Source: Clostridiaceae bacterium
GTDB taxonomy: Bacteria; Bacillota; Clostridia; DSM-8532
Length of the DNA: 64,000 nucleotides
Reading direction: 5' to 3'
Assembly: GCA_012728015.1 (NCBI GenBank)
Contig: JAAYFY010000093.1
Span: 1 to 64,000, forward strand
The notes below the pieces were generated by a model. The model was not told the origin of the DNA, did not search any database, and worked only from the letters and a program-made list of their open reading frames with translations. Below are positions 42,977 through 52,284 of this stretch, piece after piece (positions within the stretch are counted from its first letter, which is position 1; each line of letters begins with the position of its first letter). The position numbers were made by a program, and so were the translations under genes.

Positions 42977-43999
42977 TCATCTGACCTTCCTGGACGATAT
43001 TAGCACGCTTCTCAATGTATCTATCTCTTCCAAAACTTTACCGGTTCCCAGCACCACACAGTCGATGGGGTTTTCGGCAACGAATACGGGGATGCCTGTT
43101 TCTTTGATGATCAGCTTGTCCAGTCCCCTTAACAGGCCGCCTCCGCCAGTGAGCATGATACCCCTTTCCATGATATCCGCGGCCAGCTCCGGCGGTGTCT
43201 TTTCAAGGGTAAACCTTATGGAATCCACCACCGCGTTAACCGGTTCCTTTAGGGCTTCCCTGATTTCCACAGAAGATATTTTCCGATCCTTCGGAAGGCC
43301 CGTAACAAGATCACGCCCGCTGATGGTGTAGGACTCCTCCTTTTCCAGCGGATATGCCGAGCCTATCTTGAGCTTAATGGCTTCTGATGTCCTCTCACCA
43401 ACCATCAGGTTATACTCTTTCTTTATATAGTTGATGATGGCGTCGTCAAACTCATCTCCGGCAACCCTCAGTGAACGGCTTACCACAATGCCTCCCAAAG
43501 AGATAACCGCAACCTCGCTGGTTCCCCCTCCGATATCCACCACCATGCTCCCGGAGGGCTCGGCTACGGGCAGGCCGGCGCCAATGGCCGATGCCATGGG
43601 CTCCTCGATCAGAAAAGCCTCCTTGGCTCCGGCAGACATGGCAGAATCCACCACCGCCCTCTTTTCAACCTCGGTAACCCCTGAGGGTACGCATATTATA
43701 ATCCTCGGCTTCTTTAGAGGATTGCTGCCCACTGCTTTTCTGATGAAATATTTAAGCATGCCATGGGTGGTTTCAAAGTCGGCGATGACACCGTCCTTCA
43801 GCGGCCTTATTGCCGTTATATTGCCCGGCGTCCTGCCGATCATCTGCTTGGCCTCAAGACCAACGGCAAGGACCTCTTCGGTGTTGTTGTTGATGGCCAC
43901 CACCGAAGGCTCCCTGAGTATTATGCCCTTGCCTTTCATATAAACCAGTGTATTGGCTGTTCCCAGATCAATTCCTATTTCCTTTGAAAACAACGACAT
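42977..43999 (-). CDS. mreB: Rod shape-determining actin MreB
   Basis: This actin-like ATPase forms filaments on the inner membrane and steers wall synthesis. The 340-residue product has phosphate-1 motif [16 protein letters not shown] at the start. Phosphate-2 ([19 protein letters not shown]) and the adenosine motif ([14 protein letters not shown]) follow. [23 protein letters not shown] is typical. AGAAGGTG precedes the ATG. It heads mreB-mreC-mreD-mrdA and follows maf by 97 bases. Confidence 0.96.
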   Translation of the reverse strand: MSLFSKEIGIDLGTANTLVYMKGKGIILREPSVVAINNNTEEVLAVGLEAKQMIGRTPGNITAIRPLKDGVIADFETTHGMLKYFIRKAVGSNPLKKPRIIICVPSGVTEVEKRAVVDSAMSAGAKEAFLIEEPMASAIGAGLPVAEPSGSMVVDIGGGTSEVAVISLGGIVVSRSLRVAGDEFDDAIINYIKKEYNLMVGERTSEAIKLKIGSAYPLEKEESYTISGRDLVTGLPKDRKISSVEIREALKEPVNAVVDSIRFTLEKTPPELAADIMERGIMLTGGGGLLRGLDKLIIKETGIPVFVAENPIDCVVLGTGKVLEEIDTLRSVLISSRKVR

Positions 44000-44096
44000 T
44001 TACTAATTCACCTTCTTCTGTTCTTTCAAATTGCCCATGAGCCCGGTTTCGGCATTTTGCCTCTGCCCCTGGGTATTTTTTCACCTGTTGATTTTT

Positions 44097-44708
44097 TTAA
44101 ACCTGTCCCCTGTACCAGGAGAGCATTTCAAAACCCTGCTTCTCCAAAAGCCTGGAAAGCCTGTATATGGGAAGCCCTATCACGTTGAAGAAGCAGCCCT
44201 CCACCCTTTCCACTATAATGCTCCCAAACCCCTGGGCCCCGTAAGCTCCGGCCTTGTCCCGGTATTCGCCTGTCTTGAGATAGGCATGGATCATTCCGGG
44301 CGTCATGCTCCGTATCTTCACACTGGTCAATTCGCTGTCTGTGATGATTTCACGGGTTTTCGCGTTTACCAGCGTAATCCCTGTGATGACCCTGTGCCAT
44401 TTCCCCTGGATGGCTTCCAGCATCCTATAGGCATCGTCGTAGCCTTCCGGCTTGCCAAGTATTGTTCGGTCTATCTCAACCGTGGTGTCTGCCCCCAGAA
44501 CCAGGTATTCCTCGTCCGAAGCGCTGTAAAAATCCTTTGCCACCAGAAGCGCCTTCCGCCTCGACATTTCCTCGGCGTATTTCCCGGCATCCATATACCC
44601 CAGGGAGTTTTCATCAATGTCCGCAGGGTATGCCTCAAACTCCAGTCCGATCTGCTTCAACAAGGCTTTGCGTCTGGGCGATGCAGATGCCAGAATGAGT
44701 TTAGGCAT
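44097..44708 (-). CDS. maf: Maf-type nucleotide pyrophosphatase
   Basis: The 203-residue product begins MPKLILASASPRRKALL, the Maf signature, with GADTTVEIDRTILGKPEGYDDAYRMLEAIQG further on. Maf enzymes hydrolyse noncanonical NTPs such as dTTP/UTP or modified bases and are tied to septum arrest in Bacillus. The start at 44708 has GAGGAG about 9 bases upstream and yields the canonical N-terminus. The maf-mreB order is widespread in Firmicutes. The C-terminus VIGLPIYRLSRLLEKQGF is intact. Confidence 0.93.
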   Translation of the reverse strand: MPKLILASASPRRKALLKQIGLEFEAYPADIDENSLGYMDAGKYAEEMSRRKALLVAKDFYSASDEEYLVLGADTTVEIDRTILGKPEGYDDAYRMLEAIQGKWHRVITGITLVNAKTREIITDSELTSVKIRSMTPGMIHAYLKTGEYRDKAGAYGAQGFGSIIVERVEGCFFNVIGLPIYRLSRLLEKQGFEMLSWYRGQV

Positions 44709-45003
44709 ATTTACACTCTCCTCGCTGCTGTACTGGTTTTTCATGGATGAAACACTCCATATCATTATACACTTTGCCAGGACTTATTGGAATACAGGAA
44801 AATCTCAGAACAAAACGCCTCTGTAAGAATAAGGTCGTTTTATTTCCAGACCGGGCGTTTTGCCGAAACCCGAAGTGGGTATTAATAAAGCATCCTGCAG
44901 GAACTACGGCCAGGCGAGTCATAATTTGTTACTTCTCTTTTGCCGATACAATAAGTATAATATAGTATAAGTATGTCCAGAATTATTGAGAAGGATTAAT
45001 GAC

Positions 45004-45633
45004 ATGAGGATTGAAAGAATAGGCGAAAACAAAATACGGATTTTCGTATCATATGATGATCTGGAAGAAAGGGATATCGATCTTGAGGCTTTCAACTACA
45101 ACTCTCCCGAAACCCAGGAGCTTTTTTGGGATCTGATGGAGCAGGCCGAGATCGAACTGGGCTTTGATGCCCAGGAATCCCAGCTTTGCATTGAAGCTGT
45201 TTCCGATACCGATCACGGCTTTATCATTACCATTACGAGGATTGAAGAAGAAGCCGAGTTTGAGTCTATACAGAAGTTCATAAAGAACAGGTACCGCAGG
45301 AAGGATCTGTCCCTCAAGAAGAGGAGCCAGAAGATCTGTTCAACCCTGCTGATTTACGCTGTGGAAGGCTTTGACAATCTCTGCCGTCTCTGCGGCCTGA
45401 TTAGCCCGCTGTATGCGGGAAGGAGCAGGGCATATGTGCTGGATTCAACTTATTACCTGGTATTCAGCGGCATCGAAGGCAATGTGACCAACCGCAAACA
45501 GTTTGACAGCATCCTTAGCGAGTACGCTGACAAAATGCAGAGTGTAGACTTCCTGGAAGGCTATCTCAACGAGTATGGCAAGAAGCTGGTTGCAGAAAAC
45601 GCCGTGGCCTTTTTTGCGGATCTTAAGGGCTAA
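45004..45633 (+). CDS. mecA: Adaptor protein MecA
   Basis: MecA hands substrates to the ClpC-ClpP protease. The 209-residue product from ATG 45004 begins MRIERIGENKIRIFVSYDDLEERDI and has LFWDLMEQAEIELGF, the substrate-binding half. After an acidic linker the C-terminal ClpC-binding half reads LLIYAVEGFDNLCRLC and YYLVFSGI. AGAAGG precedes this start at 9 bases; a TTG six codons earlier is less likely. A TATAAT at 44956-44961 could be its -10 box. The stop overlaps the convergent galU stop. Confidence 0.9.
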   Translation: MRIERIGENKIRIFVSYDDLEERDIDLEAFNYNSPETQELFWDLMEQAEIELGFDAQESQLCIEAVSDTDHGFIITITRIEEEAEFESIQKFIKNRYRRKDLSLKKRSQKICSTLLIYAVEGFDNLCRLCGLISPLYAGRSRAYVLDSTYYLVFSGIEGNVTNRKQFDSILSEYADKMQSVDFLEGYLNEYGKKLVAENAVAFFADLKG

Positions 45634-46502
45634 CACTCCCTTTCAACAACTCTCCTCAAATAGGCCTTAAATTCGTCGCACAAATCTTCCCTTCTGAGCG
45701 CAAATTCTACAGTCGCCTCCAAAAAGCCGAGCTTGTTTCCCACATCGTACCTGCGTCCTTCAAAGACAAAGGCATACATGGCTTCAAACCTGGAGAGCTC
45801 CTTCAGCGCGTCTGTGAGCTGTATTTCGCCGCCTTTGCCGGGCTTTGCGTTCTCCAGAAACCGGAAGATGGCGGGGGAAATAATATATCTGCCCAGTATG
45901 GCTATGTCCGACGGGGCCGCGTCTATATCGGGCTTTTCCACCAGGTCCTTAACCTTGTACACCTGGTCATCCACCTGCTTTCCTACCACAATGCCATACT
46001 TGTCAACTTCTTTGGGATCCACATGCTGGACACCCAGGATGGTAGTTTTATATTCATCATAGACATCGATGAGCTGCTTCAGGCAGGGGGTTTCGGAATC
46101 CACAATATCGTCGCCCAGCATAACGGCGAAGGGCTCGTCGCCGATAAATGCCTTGGCGCAATGGATGGCATGCCCCAGTCCTTTTGGCTCCTTCTGCCTG
46201 ATATAATGAATATCAACGAGGTTTGCTATATCCCTGACCTGCTGCAGGAGTTCTTCCTTGTTCTTGTTTTTCAGCATTTCCTCCAACTCGAATGACCGGT
46301 CGAAATGGTCTTCGATGGCTCGCTTACCGCGGCCTGTTATGATAAGTATATCCTCAATGCCGGATGCGACGGCTTCTTCGATGATGTACTGGATTGTGGG
46401 TTTATCCACTATGGGCAGCATTTCCTTGGGCTGCGCCTTGGTAGCCGGAAGGAAACGGGTACCCAGGCCGGCTGCAGGGATTATGGCCTTCCTTACCTTC
46501 AT
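45630..46502 (-). CDS. galU: UTP-glucose-1-phosphate uridylyltransferase
   Basis: GalU makes UDP-glucose for glycans and cell-wall polymers. The 290-residue product from ATG 46502 starts MKVRKAIIPAAGLGTRFLPATKAQPKEMLPIVDKP, the nucleotidyltransferase signature. VMLGDDIVD supplies the metal site, and DLVEKPDIDAAPSDIAILGRYIISP and FVFEGRRYDVGNKLGF follow. GGGAG lies 8 bases before it; an ATG two codons earlier is a close alternative. The last four bases overlap the end of mecA on the other strand. Confidence 0.94.
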   Translation of the reverse strand: MKVRKAIIPAAGLGTRFLPATKAQPKEMLPIVDKPTIQYIIEEAVASGIEDILIITGRGKRAIEDHFDRSFELEEMLKNKNKEELLQQVRDIANLVDIHYIRQKEPKGLGHAIHCAKAFIGDEPFAVMLGDDIVDSETPCLKQLIDVYDEYKTTILGVQHVDPKEVDKYGIVVGKQVDDQVYKVKDLVEKPDIDAAPSDIAILGRYIISPAIFRFLENAKPGKGGEIQLTDALKELSRFEAMYAFVFEGRRYDVGNKLGFLEATVEFALRREDLCDEFKAYLRRVVEREC

Positions 46503-46717
46503 AATCATAACTCCCTCTTGCTTTTTGATAACAAATCCGCACAAGGCAGTATTATTATACCATAATTCCGGATTCCCGGGGGAATCTGAGCAGGATCACC
46601 GCCGAGCCTGCCGTTTCCGGGACAAGCAGCGGGGGTTCCCGCGGCATACCGATGTTAAAACTCCCGGTAAAGTGGTAAATATCATACCAAATAGCTATGA
46701 ATGCGAGGAGGTTCGGT

Positions 46718-47128
46718 ATGGCTTTTGAATGGAAAGAAAGATACAAGCTGGGCAATGAAGAAGTGGACAAGCAGCACATGAAACTGTTTGAAATAGGCGC
46801 CCGGGCATATGAGCTCACACGCCTGGACGACGCCTATGACCGCTATGATGATATCTTGGAGGTTCTCCAGGAGCTGGCGGATTACGCCCAGTACCATTTT
46901 AAGTATGAAGAATCCTTCATGGAGAAACACAATTTCGAGCACCTGCCCCGCCACGCCAAGGAGCACAATTACTTTGTGGCAAAGGTTAAAAGCATTCTTC
47001 TTTCAAGGGATATTGACGAAGAGCAGGAGCAAACCCTTCAGGAAATCACAGACTTCCTGTCCCGGTGGGTGAGCACCCACATCATGTTTGAGGACCGCAG
47101 GTACACCGTATTGTTCGATAAGGATTAA
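46718..47128 (+). CDS. Bacteriohemerythrin
   Basis: This is a single-domain di-iron oxygen-binding protein of 136 residues. All ligands are present: H20 in EVDKQH, H60 and E64 in HFKYEE, H79 and H83 in HAKEH, H121 and D126 in HIMFED. FEWKERYKLGNEEVD is the family opening. It may sense, store or scavenge O2 in an anaerobe. GAGGAGG lies 6 bases before the ATG. It is alone on the plus strand with its own terminator. Confidence 0.94.
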   Translation: MAFEWKERYKLGNEEVDKQHMKLFEIGARAYELTRLDDAYDRYDDILEVLQELADYAQYHFKYEESFMEKHNFEHLPRHAKEHNYFVAKVKSILLSRDIDEEQEQTLQEITDFLSRWVSTHIMFEDRRYTVLFDKD

Positions 47129-47142
47129 CCGAGCATAAAAAT

Positions 47143-47178
47143 AAAGGAGTCATCCGCCCTGGATCGACTCCTTTTTTT
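47143..47178 (+). terminator. Intrinsic terminator after bacteriohemerythrin
   Basis: AAAGGAGTC pairs with GACTCCTTT and is followed by a T run (CTTTTTTT). It lies 15 bases after the stop codon. The loop is about 14 bases. Confidence 0.9.
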
Positions 47179-47192
47179 GACACCTTTACCGT

Positions 47193-47405
47193 TTAACCGA
47201 GCTCTTCCAATAAATGCTCCACAAGCAGTTCATCCAATCTTTGGCTCAGTTTCAGGGTTTCTTCGTTGTCCAGCCTGTTGCCTCCCTGGGCGACTCTTTT
47301 GTTCAACTCCTTTTTTAATCTCTCTATTTCCTGGGGAAGACGCTTTTGTTTTTCGCAGTTTTGTTTATCTTTTGTTTTTTTTGCCAATATACCTGCCTCT
47401 GCCAT
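47193..47405 (-). CDS. Spo0E-like aspartyl-phosphate phosphatase
   Basis: The 70-residue product is helical and highly charged. Its C-terminal LDNEETLKLSQRLDELLVEHL carries the SxxLDxLI-type motif of the Spo0E family, which removes phosphate from Spo0A~P and so restrains sporulation. IERLKKELNKRV is the first helix. The N-terminal 25 residues (Lys/Gln-rich) are extra. GGGGGT precedes the ATG with about 6 bases. It lies 198 bases downstream of recR, so separate expression is possible. Confidence 0.8.
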   Translation of the reverse strand: MAEAGILAKKTKDKQNCEKQKRLPQEIERLKKELNKRVAQGGNRLDNEETLKLSQRLDELLVEHLLEELG

Positions 47406-47603
47406 TTTTATACCCCCTTAAACAAAAACCCATTGACATCTAACTGAACAGAGATATTCGGATCCTTACTATATTAATACCCATAAACAACCATTCAACT
47501 CACAAATTTCTTGCAAATGCGAGCAATTATTTAAGCCATAACTTTATTGATGAGAAGGGGAATGAAAATTGGGGGTTGGGAAATAAAAGGCGGGAAATAT
47601 AAA

Positions 47604-48203
47604 TCAAATCTCCCGGCGGCCTTCCAGGGACTTGGCCAGGGTCACCTCATCGGCGTACTCCAGGTCTCCGCCCACCGGCAGTCCGTGGGCAATGCGCGTG
47701 GTCTTTACACCCATGGGCTTGATAAGCTTTGAAATATACATAGCCGTAGCCTCGCCCTCCACAGTGGGATTGGTGGCAAGGATCACTTCCTGAATGCCGC
47801 CCTGGGAAACCCGTTTCAAGAGAGGTTTTATATTGATATCGTCCGGCCCGATCCCCTCCATGGGCGAAATCAACCCGTTGAGGACATGGTACAGCCCGTT
47901 GAATTCCCGTATCCTCTCCATGGCCACCACGTCCCTGGGAGATTGGACCACACAGATAAGGGATTTGTCCCTTTTTTCCGAGGAACAGATCCGGCATGGG
48001 TCAACATCTGTGATATTTCCGCAAACCGAACAAAAGCCCGTTTTTCGCTTGGCATCCACCAGCGCCTTCGAAAAGGACATAACCCTGTCCTCGGGCAGGT
48101 TCAGGACATGAAAAGCCAGGCGTTGGGCGGTTTTGTGCCCAATGCCCGGCAGTTTTTCAAACTCTTCGATCAAATGTTGTACGGGAGCTGCGTAGTAATG
48201 CAT
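47604..48203 (-). CDS. recR: Recombination mediator RecR
   Basis: RecR works with RecO/RecF to load RecA at gaps. The 199-residue product has a helix-hairpin-helix ([22 protein letters not shown]) and a zinc finger of four Cys in [19 protein letters not shown] Toprim core follows with [15 protein letters not shown] and [19 protein letters not shown]. It starts one base after ybaB, the usual pair. Confidence 0.96.
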   Translation of the reverse strand: MHYYAAPVQHLIEEFEKLPGIGHKTAQRLAFHVLNLPEDRVMSFSKALVDAKRKTGFCSVCGNITDVDPCRICSSEKRDKSLICVVQSPRDVVAMERIREFNGLYHVLNGLISPMEGIGPDDINIKPLLKRVSQGGIQEVILATNPTVEGEATAMYISKLIKPMGVKTTRIAHGLPVGGDLEYADEVTLAKSLEGRREI

Positions 48204-48204
48204 A

Positions 48205-48549
48205 TCAGAACATGCCCGGCAGATTGCCGAGACCGCCGGTTATGCCTCCCATCACGTTTTTGGCCAGCTCGTCCGCCTGCCTTAAAGCTTCGTTCACAGC
48301 CGCCAGCACAAGGTCTTCCAGGGTTTCCACGTCGTCCGGATCTACTGCGTCTTTTGATATCTTTATCTCCCTGATTTCCTTATGGCCGGTCGCCACCACA
48401 GTGACAGCGCCGCCGCCCACAGTTGCCTCCACGGTCTTCTCGGCCAGCTCCTCCTGGGCCTTGGCCATTTCCTGCTGCATCTTCTGGGCTTGTTTCATCA
48501 GGTTACTGATATTTCCTCCCATGCCCATAGGGAATCCGCGTTTTGCCAT
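48205..48549 (-). CDS. ybaB: YbaB/EbfC family nucleoid-associated protein
   Basis: This DNA-binding dimer has 114 residues. [28 protein letters not shown] is the typical Met/Gly-rich start and helix. [31 protein letters not shown] forms the sheet and [29 protein letters not shown] the closing helix. AAGGAGAG precedes the ATG. dnaX, often just upstream, is replaced here by a ROK kinase. Confidence 0.93.
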   Translation of the reverse strand: MAKRGFPMGMGGNISNLMKQAQKMQQEMAKAQEELAEKTVEATVGGGAVTVVATGHKEIREIKISKDAVDPDDVETLEDLVLAAVNEALRQADELAKNVMGGITGGLGNLPGMF

Positions 48550-48605
48550 AAATGTTTCTCTCCTTACCTTTCGCTGGAATAATTATATCATGCTCTTTAT
48601 TATAT

Positions 48606-49574
48606 TCAATAACCCAGGATTTCAGAAATCAACGCCCTCGCCCCGTACAGAACGGCGTCATCCTTAAGCTCGGCAGCCCTGATCCGGGTCCGGCTCAGCA
48701 TATGGGGCCAGGCGAAACGGCCGATATTGCTTTTTACAAGGGACAGGACCTCTTCTTCGAGGGCTTCAACGACACCGCCCCCAAGAATAACTATCTCGGG
48801 GTTGAATATATTTATCAGGTTGCCAATGCCTGCCGTAAGATAATACGCCGCGCGCTGGAGCGTGGATATGGCAAGCCGGTCACCCTGGAGGACAGCCTTT
48901 TTAAGGTCGCTGCTTTCTATCACGCCTTTTTCCTCAGCCAGGATATCCGCAAGCACTGTCGGCATACCCATGTCAATACCGGCCCTGAGCTCCCGGGTGA
49001 TGGCTATCTTGCTGGAATAAGCCTCAAGACAGCCCCTTTGTCCGCAGTTACACAAAGGCCCTTCGGTGTTAATGGTCATATGGCCGATCTCTGCGCCGGC
49101 AAACCCGGAGCCGGTAAACAGCTTGCCGTCTATGATGATTCCCCCGCCAATGCCTGTTCCCACAAATATGCCGATCACATGGGAGTATCCCCTGGCCGCT
49201 CCATACTTCCATTCTCCCAGAACGCCCACGTTCACGTCATTTCCCATCACAAAGGGCACCTTGAATTCTTCTTCCATGATCCTTCCGAGGGCATGGTCCT
49301 TCCAGGGCAGGTTCGGAGCATAGCGGACATTTCGGTTTTTTGTGTCTATAACCCCGGGGGCACCGGCTCCTATAGCTTTCAGGTCGTTTTTGCCCACGCC
49401 GTATGTAGAAATGAGCTCATGGATGACACTCTTGATCCTGTCGTCGACTGCTTCCCGCCCCAATTCCGGTTTGGTCTTCTTTTTGACCCTTAAGAGGATC
49501 TCATCCTTTTCATTCATCACGGCGCCCAATATCTTGCTTCCGCCGATATCAAGGCAAATGAACAGATCAGCCAT
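48606..49574 (-). CDS. ROK-family sugar kinase, probable glucokinase
   Basis: The 322-residue product has the ATP motif CLDIGGSKILGAVMN at 6-20 and the ROK signature with a zinc site in GPLCNCGQRGCLEAYSS. The sugar-binding EIGHMTI motif precedes it. PGVID and GTGIGGGIIIDGKLF follow the glucokinase pattern. It phosphorylates glucose or a related hexose in the cytosol. No DNA-binding domain is present, so it is a kinase and not a repressor. Substrate identity is inferred. Confidence 0.88.
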   Translation of the reverse strand: MADLFICLDIGGSKILGAVMNEKDEILLRVKKKTKPELGREAVDDRIKSVIHELISTYGVGKNDLKAIGAGAPGVIDTKNRNVRYAPNLPWKDHALGRIMEEEFKVPFVMGNDVNVGVLGEWKYGAARGYSHVIGIFVGTGIGGGIIIDGKLFTGSGFAGAEIGHMTINTEGPLCNCGQRGCLEAYSSKIAITRELRAGIDMGMPTVLADILAEEKGVIESSDLKKAVLQGDRLAISTLQRAAYYLTAGIGNLINIFNPEIVILGGGVVEALEEEVLSLVKSNIGRFAWPHMLSRTRIRAAELKDDAVLYGARALISEILGY

Positions 49575-49691
49575 TCCAACCTCCCATAAAGGAATCAGCG
49601 CCGGTCACCTTTTCTTCAAAATAGGCGCAGCACCGTAACATTAATTCTACCACTGTTTTAGGCGCCGGTAACCCAAGAATCGTGATTAGCG

Positions 49692-50882
49692 CTACTTCTT
49701 AAAAATTACAAAACAGGATGATATCAGCCGTTCCCTGCCCGCAGACGGATTATTTACTATAGTATCGCCGATGATCATCTCGCTTGAGGCGCCACCGTCC
49801 AGCATGGCCGCCTGCATAACGCCCCTTTCAATCATCAGGCCGGCCAGCTCCGGGCCGCTTACACCGATGCTGATGTCCTTGTTCCTCCCGTCCACCACAA
49901 CGAATACCAGGGTGCCGTCGGATTTGATGCCCACAGCGGTCCTTGGCGCGCGGGTCAGAAGGGTGCCCACCCATCCATCGGAATCCGGGCAGACGTTGAT
50001 ACCATCCTTTACGATCCAGCTTCCGCATTCATATGCTGAAACATACTCCCCATCCAGGGGCGCGGATGTTTTCAACTCGGTCTTTATTTCAACCTCCTGG
50101 CCGACGGCGATAAAACCCTTAAGACGCCTTTCGGCATCAGCCCCCACCGCGCTGACCAGAAACCCGTCGGACGGAATGGAAACCGGCTCATTGGCCGATA
50201 CCATATCGGTAACCTTTCCATTCCTCACCACAGCGCACAGGTGGGGCTTTTCGATCCTGTCGCTGGAGCCGTAAATGGGAGTAAAGACATAGATGCCTTC
50301 ATAGTCGGAATAGCGGTTAAAGAACACCGGGTCGGATGCCCTTTCCTTTGATTGCAGCCAGATCTTCTGCGTGGCATCGGCGATTACAGCCTTATCCTCA
50401 AGGAGGAACAGTACAGGGAAGTTTCCGGTGGCAGGTGTTTTCAGGGTCTTGTTTGAGTAGAGCATACCCCCCGGAAGCCCGTTGGGATGCGAAAAACCTC
50501 CGTTTACAGCGGCAAGGGCATTAGAGTTTTTCGCCATGACGCTGAGGTATTCATAACCAAACAAGGTCCTGTGGGAAGTAACCGGCTTGACACCCGCCTT
50601 ATCGCTTCTCATGTCAATCTCCAGAAAGTGCATGACAACAGGGCCATGAGCCGTCTCTTTCACCTGTTTTTCGTAGAGGAACGGGGGCTCATGCTCCCCG
50701 TGTGTTTCCCCGGTTTCCGGTAAAGCCGTTGGAACGGGAGAGGAAGATACCCCGGGTGTTGGCGGCGGCGATAATAAATGCCCCTCCTCAGGTCCGTTTT
50801 CTGAACCTTCGAAAGGGCAGCTAAACCAAAGTACAACCAGTGTCAAGACCATCATGCCGGCAAGTTTAGTCCATCGTTTCAT
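49692..50882 (-). CDS. Secreted phosphodiester glycosidase (NAGPA domain) protein
   Basis: The 396-residue product has an N-terminal membrane or signal segment (LAGMMVLTLVVLWFSC) and a Pro/Gly/Thr-rich linker to about 75. A NAGPA domain of about 300 residues follows. AVNGGFSHPNGLPGGMLYSN, RTAVGIKSDGTLVFVVVDGR and MLDGGASSEMII are its marks. Relatives remove GlcNAc from phosphodiesters, and in bacteria they are often wall-associated and flank teichoic-type polymers. A lipobox at LWFSC is atypical. It overlaps the FlgJ-like gene by 17 bases and so may be co-expressed with flagellar genes. Confidence 0.85.
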   Translation of the reverse strand: MKRWTKLAGMMVLTLVVLWFSCPFEGSENGPEEGHLLSPPPTPGVSSSPVPTALPETGETHGEHEPPFLYEKQVKETAHGPVVMHFLEIDMRSDKAGVKPVTSHRTLFGYEYLSVMAKNSNALAAVNGGFSHPNGLPGGMLYSNKTLKTPATGNFPVLFLLEDKAVIADATQKIWLQSKERASDPVFFNRYSDYEGIYVFTPIYGSSDRIEKPHLCAVVRNGKVTDMVSANEPVSIPSDGFLVSAVGADAERRLKGFIAVGQEVEIKTELKTSAPLDGEYVSAYECGSWIVKDGINVCPDSDGWVGTLLTRAPRTAVGIKSDGTLVFVVVDGRNKDISIGVSGPELAGLMIERGVMQAAMLDGGASSEMIIGDTIVNNPSAGRERLISSCFVIFKK

Positions 50883-51297
50883 CAATCATTTCAGCCCCGA
50901 TCGTAGATTGACTTTCTTCCTCACTGGTCCTGTCATCTGTCCCGGACGTGGTAAAGGTTCTGTCCATCTGGGCGCTAAGCTGCTTATACATCATTTCGGC
51001 TATGCCCACACCCCTTGTGCCGCATTGTTTCATCAATTCCTCATCATACATATCCTGGAATATGCTTCTGGCATTGCTCTCCTCAAGCAGCCCGCCCTTG
51101 GGTATGGTGGCTTTCATCTGCTTATAAAGGTTTTGGAGCAGGATGCTTTCAAACTGGATACAGGCTTGTTTCAGCTTCTCCCTGTCGCACTCATCGTAAG
51201 CCTTTTTCAGCGCGGCTTCAAACCCGGTATCATCCGATACCTGTCCGGTGCTCAGGATATTATTCATGTGGTGCTGCGCAAGACCGTCTATCTTCAT
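50866..51297 (-). CDS. flgJ: FlgJ-like flagellar rod-binding protein (no muramidase domain)
   Basis: The 143-residue product has the rod-binding core KLKQACIQFESILLQNLYKQMKATIP, then LLEESNARSIFQDMYDEELMKQCGTRGVGIAEMMYKQL. That covers only the N-terminal half of enteric FlgJ; the lytic glucosaminidase is missing, as is common in Firmicutes. The last 35 residues are Ser/Thr/Glu-rich. It lies after flgG and probably helps assemble the rod through the wall. AAGGAAGGAACAGG lies upstream of the start. Confidence 0.85.
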   Translation of the reverse strand: MKIDGLAQHHMNNILSTGQVSDDTGFEAALKKAYDECDREKLKQACIQFESILLQNLYKQMKATIPKGGLLEESNARSIFQDMYDEELMKQCGTRGVGIAEMMYKQLSAQMDRTFTTSGTDDRTSEEESQSTIGAEMIDETMD

Positions 51298-51371
51298 AAC
51301 GTCCTGTTCCTTCCTTAATATCCGCCGGGTTAATTATACCCTAAATCAGGCCCTTCCATAAAGGGGTTGTA

Positions 51372-52175
51372 TTATCTTCTCAGGTTGTTGGCGGTCTGGA
51401 GCATTTCGTCCGATGTGGTTATGGCTTTTGAGTTAAGCTCATAAGCGCGCTGGGCGGTAATCAGCCTCACCATCTCCTCAACCACCTGGACGTTTGAGGC
51501 TTCCAGGAACTCGGTCCTGATGATGCTGGGATTATTTGTTTCATAGTCGGGGATGGGCTCTCCCGAAGCGGAATTGTTCACGAACAGGTTGCCGCCCACC
51601 GCCTCAAGCCCCTGGACATTCTCAAACTGGAACAGGCCGATGAATTGCCCGGTAGGCATCATGATCCCGGTTTCCGGGTCCCTGTATGTTATCTCGCCGG
51701 TGGATTGTATTTGAAGGTCATCGAGTTCGCCGTCAATATAGATCTCTATGCCGTCCCTGTCCAAAACCGGATAACCTTTTGACGTGGCCAGCATTTTTCC
51801 CATATCGGTCATGGATATCTTGAAGCTGCCGTCCCGGGTGTAGTACGGATTTCCGTCCGGACCCCTTACTATAAAGAATCCGTCCCCCTGGATGGCCATA
51901 TCCAGCTTGTTTCCTGTTTGCTCTATATTGCCCATGGAGAAGTCGCGGACATTCGCGCGGGCCACCACTCCATGCCCAACCTGCAGGTTGACGGGCCTGA
52001 CGTCTTCCCCGTCGGAGTAAGCCTGCTGCATTGTAACATAGAGCAGATCCTCGAACTCGGGTTTTTCTTTCTTATATGCTGTGGTGGAAACATTGGCGAG
52101 ATTATTGGCTATGGTGTCCACACTGAACTGCATGGCCTTCATCCCCGATGCTGCGGTCCAGAGTGATCTCATCAT
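51372..52175 (-). CDS. flgG: Flagellar basal-body distal rod protein FlgG (FlhP-like)
   Basis: The 267-residue product begins MMRSLWTAASGMKAMQFSVDTIANNLANVSTTAYKK, the flagellar rod/hook N-terminal helix. GDGFFIVRGPDGNPYYTRDGSF lies in the centre. The C-terminal coil is FLEASNVQVVEEMVRLITAQRAYELNSKAITTSDEMLQTANNLR. These are the marks of FlgG. AAAGGTGA precedes the first of two ATGs. In Bacillus the equivalent is flhP, next to flhO and mbl. Confidence 0.93.
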   Translation of the reverse strand: MMRSLWTAASGMKAMQFSVDTIANNLANVSTTAYKKEKPEFEDLLYVTMQQAYSDGEDVRPVNLQVGHGVVARANVRDFSMGNIEQTGNKLDMAIQGDGFFIVRGPDGNPYYTRDGSFKISMTDMGKMLATSKGYPVLDRDGIEIYIDGELDDLQIQSTGEITYRDPETGIMMPTGQFIGLFQFENVQGLEAVGGNLFVNNSASGEPIPDYETNNPSIIRTEFLEASNVQVVEEMVRLITAQRAYELNSKAITTSDEMLQTANNLRR

Positions 52176-52284
52176 ATCAGGTCACCTTTCCTTCTTGTGG
52201 ACATCCGTATCCAACTACACATCCTGTAGAACCTGGCTTATATCAAATGGCCGGGCCGGGATTTGGCATCCGGCCGGAAAATCG

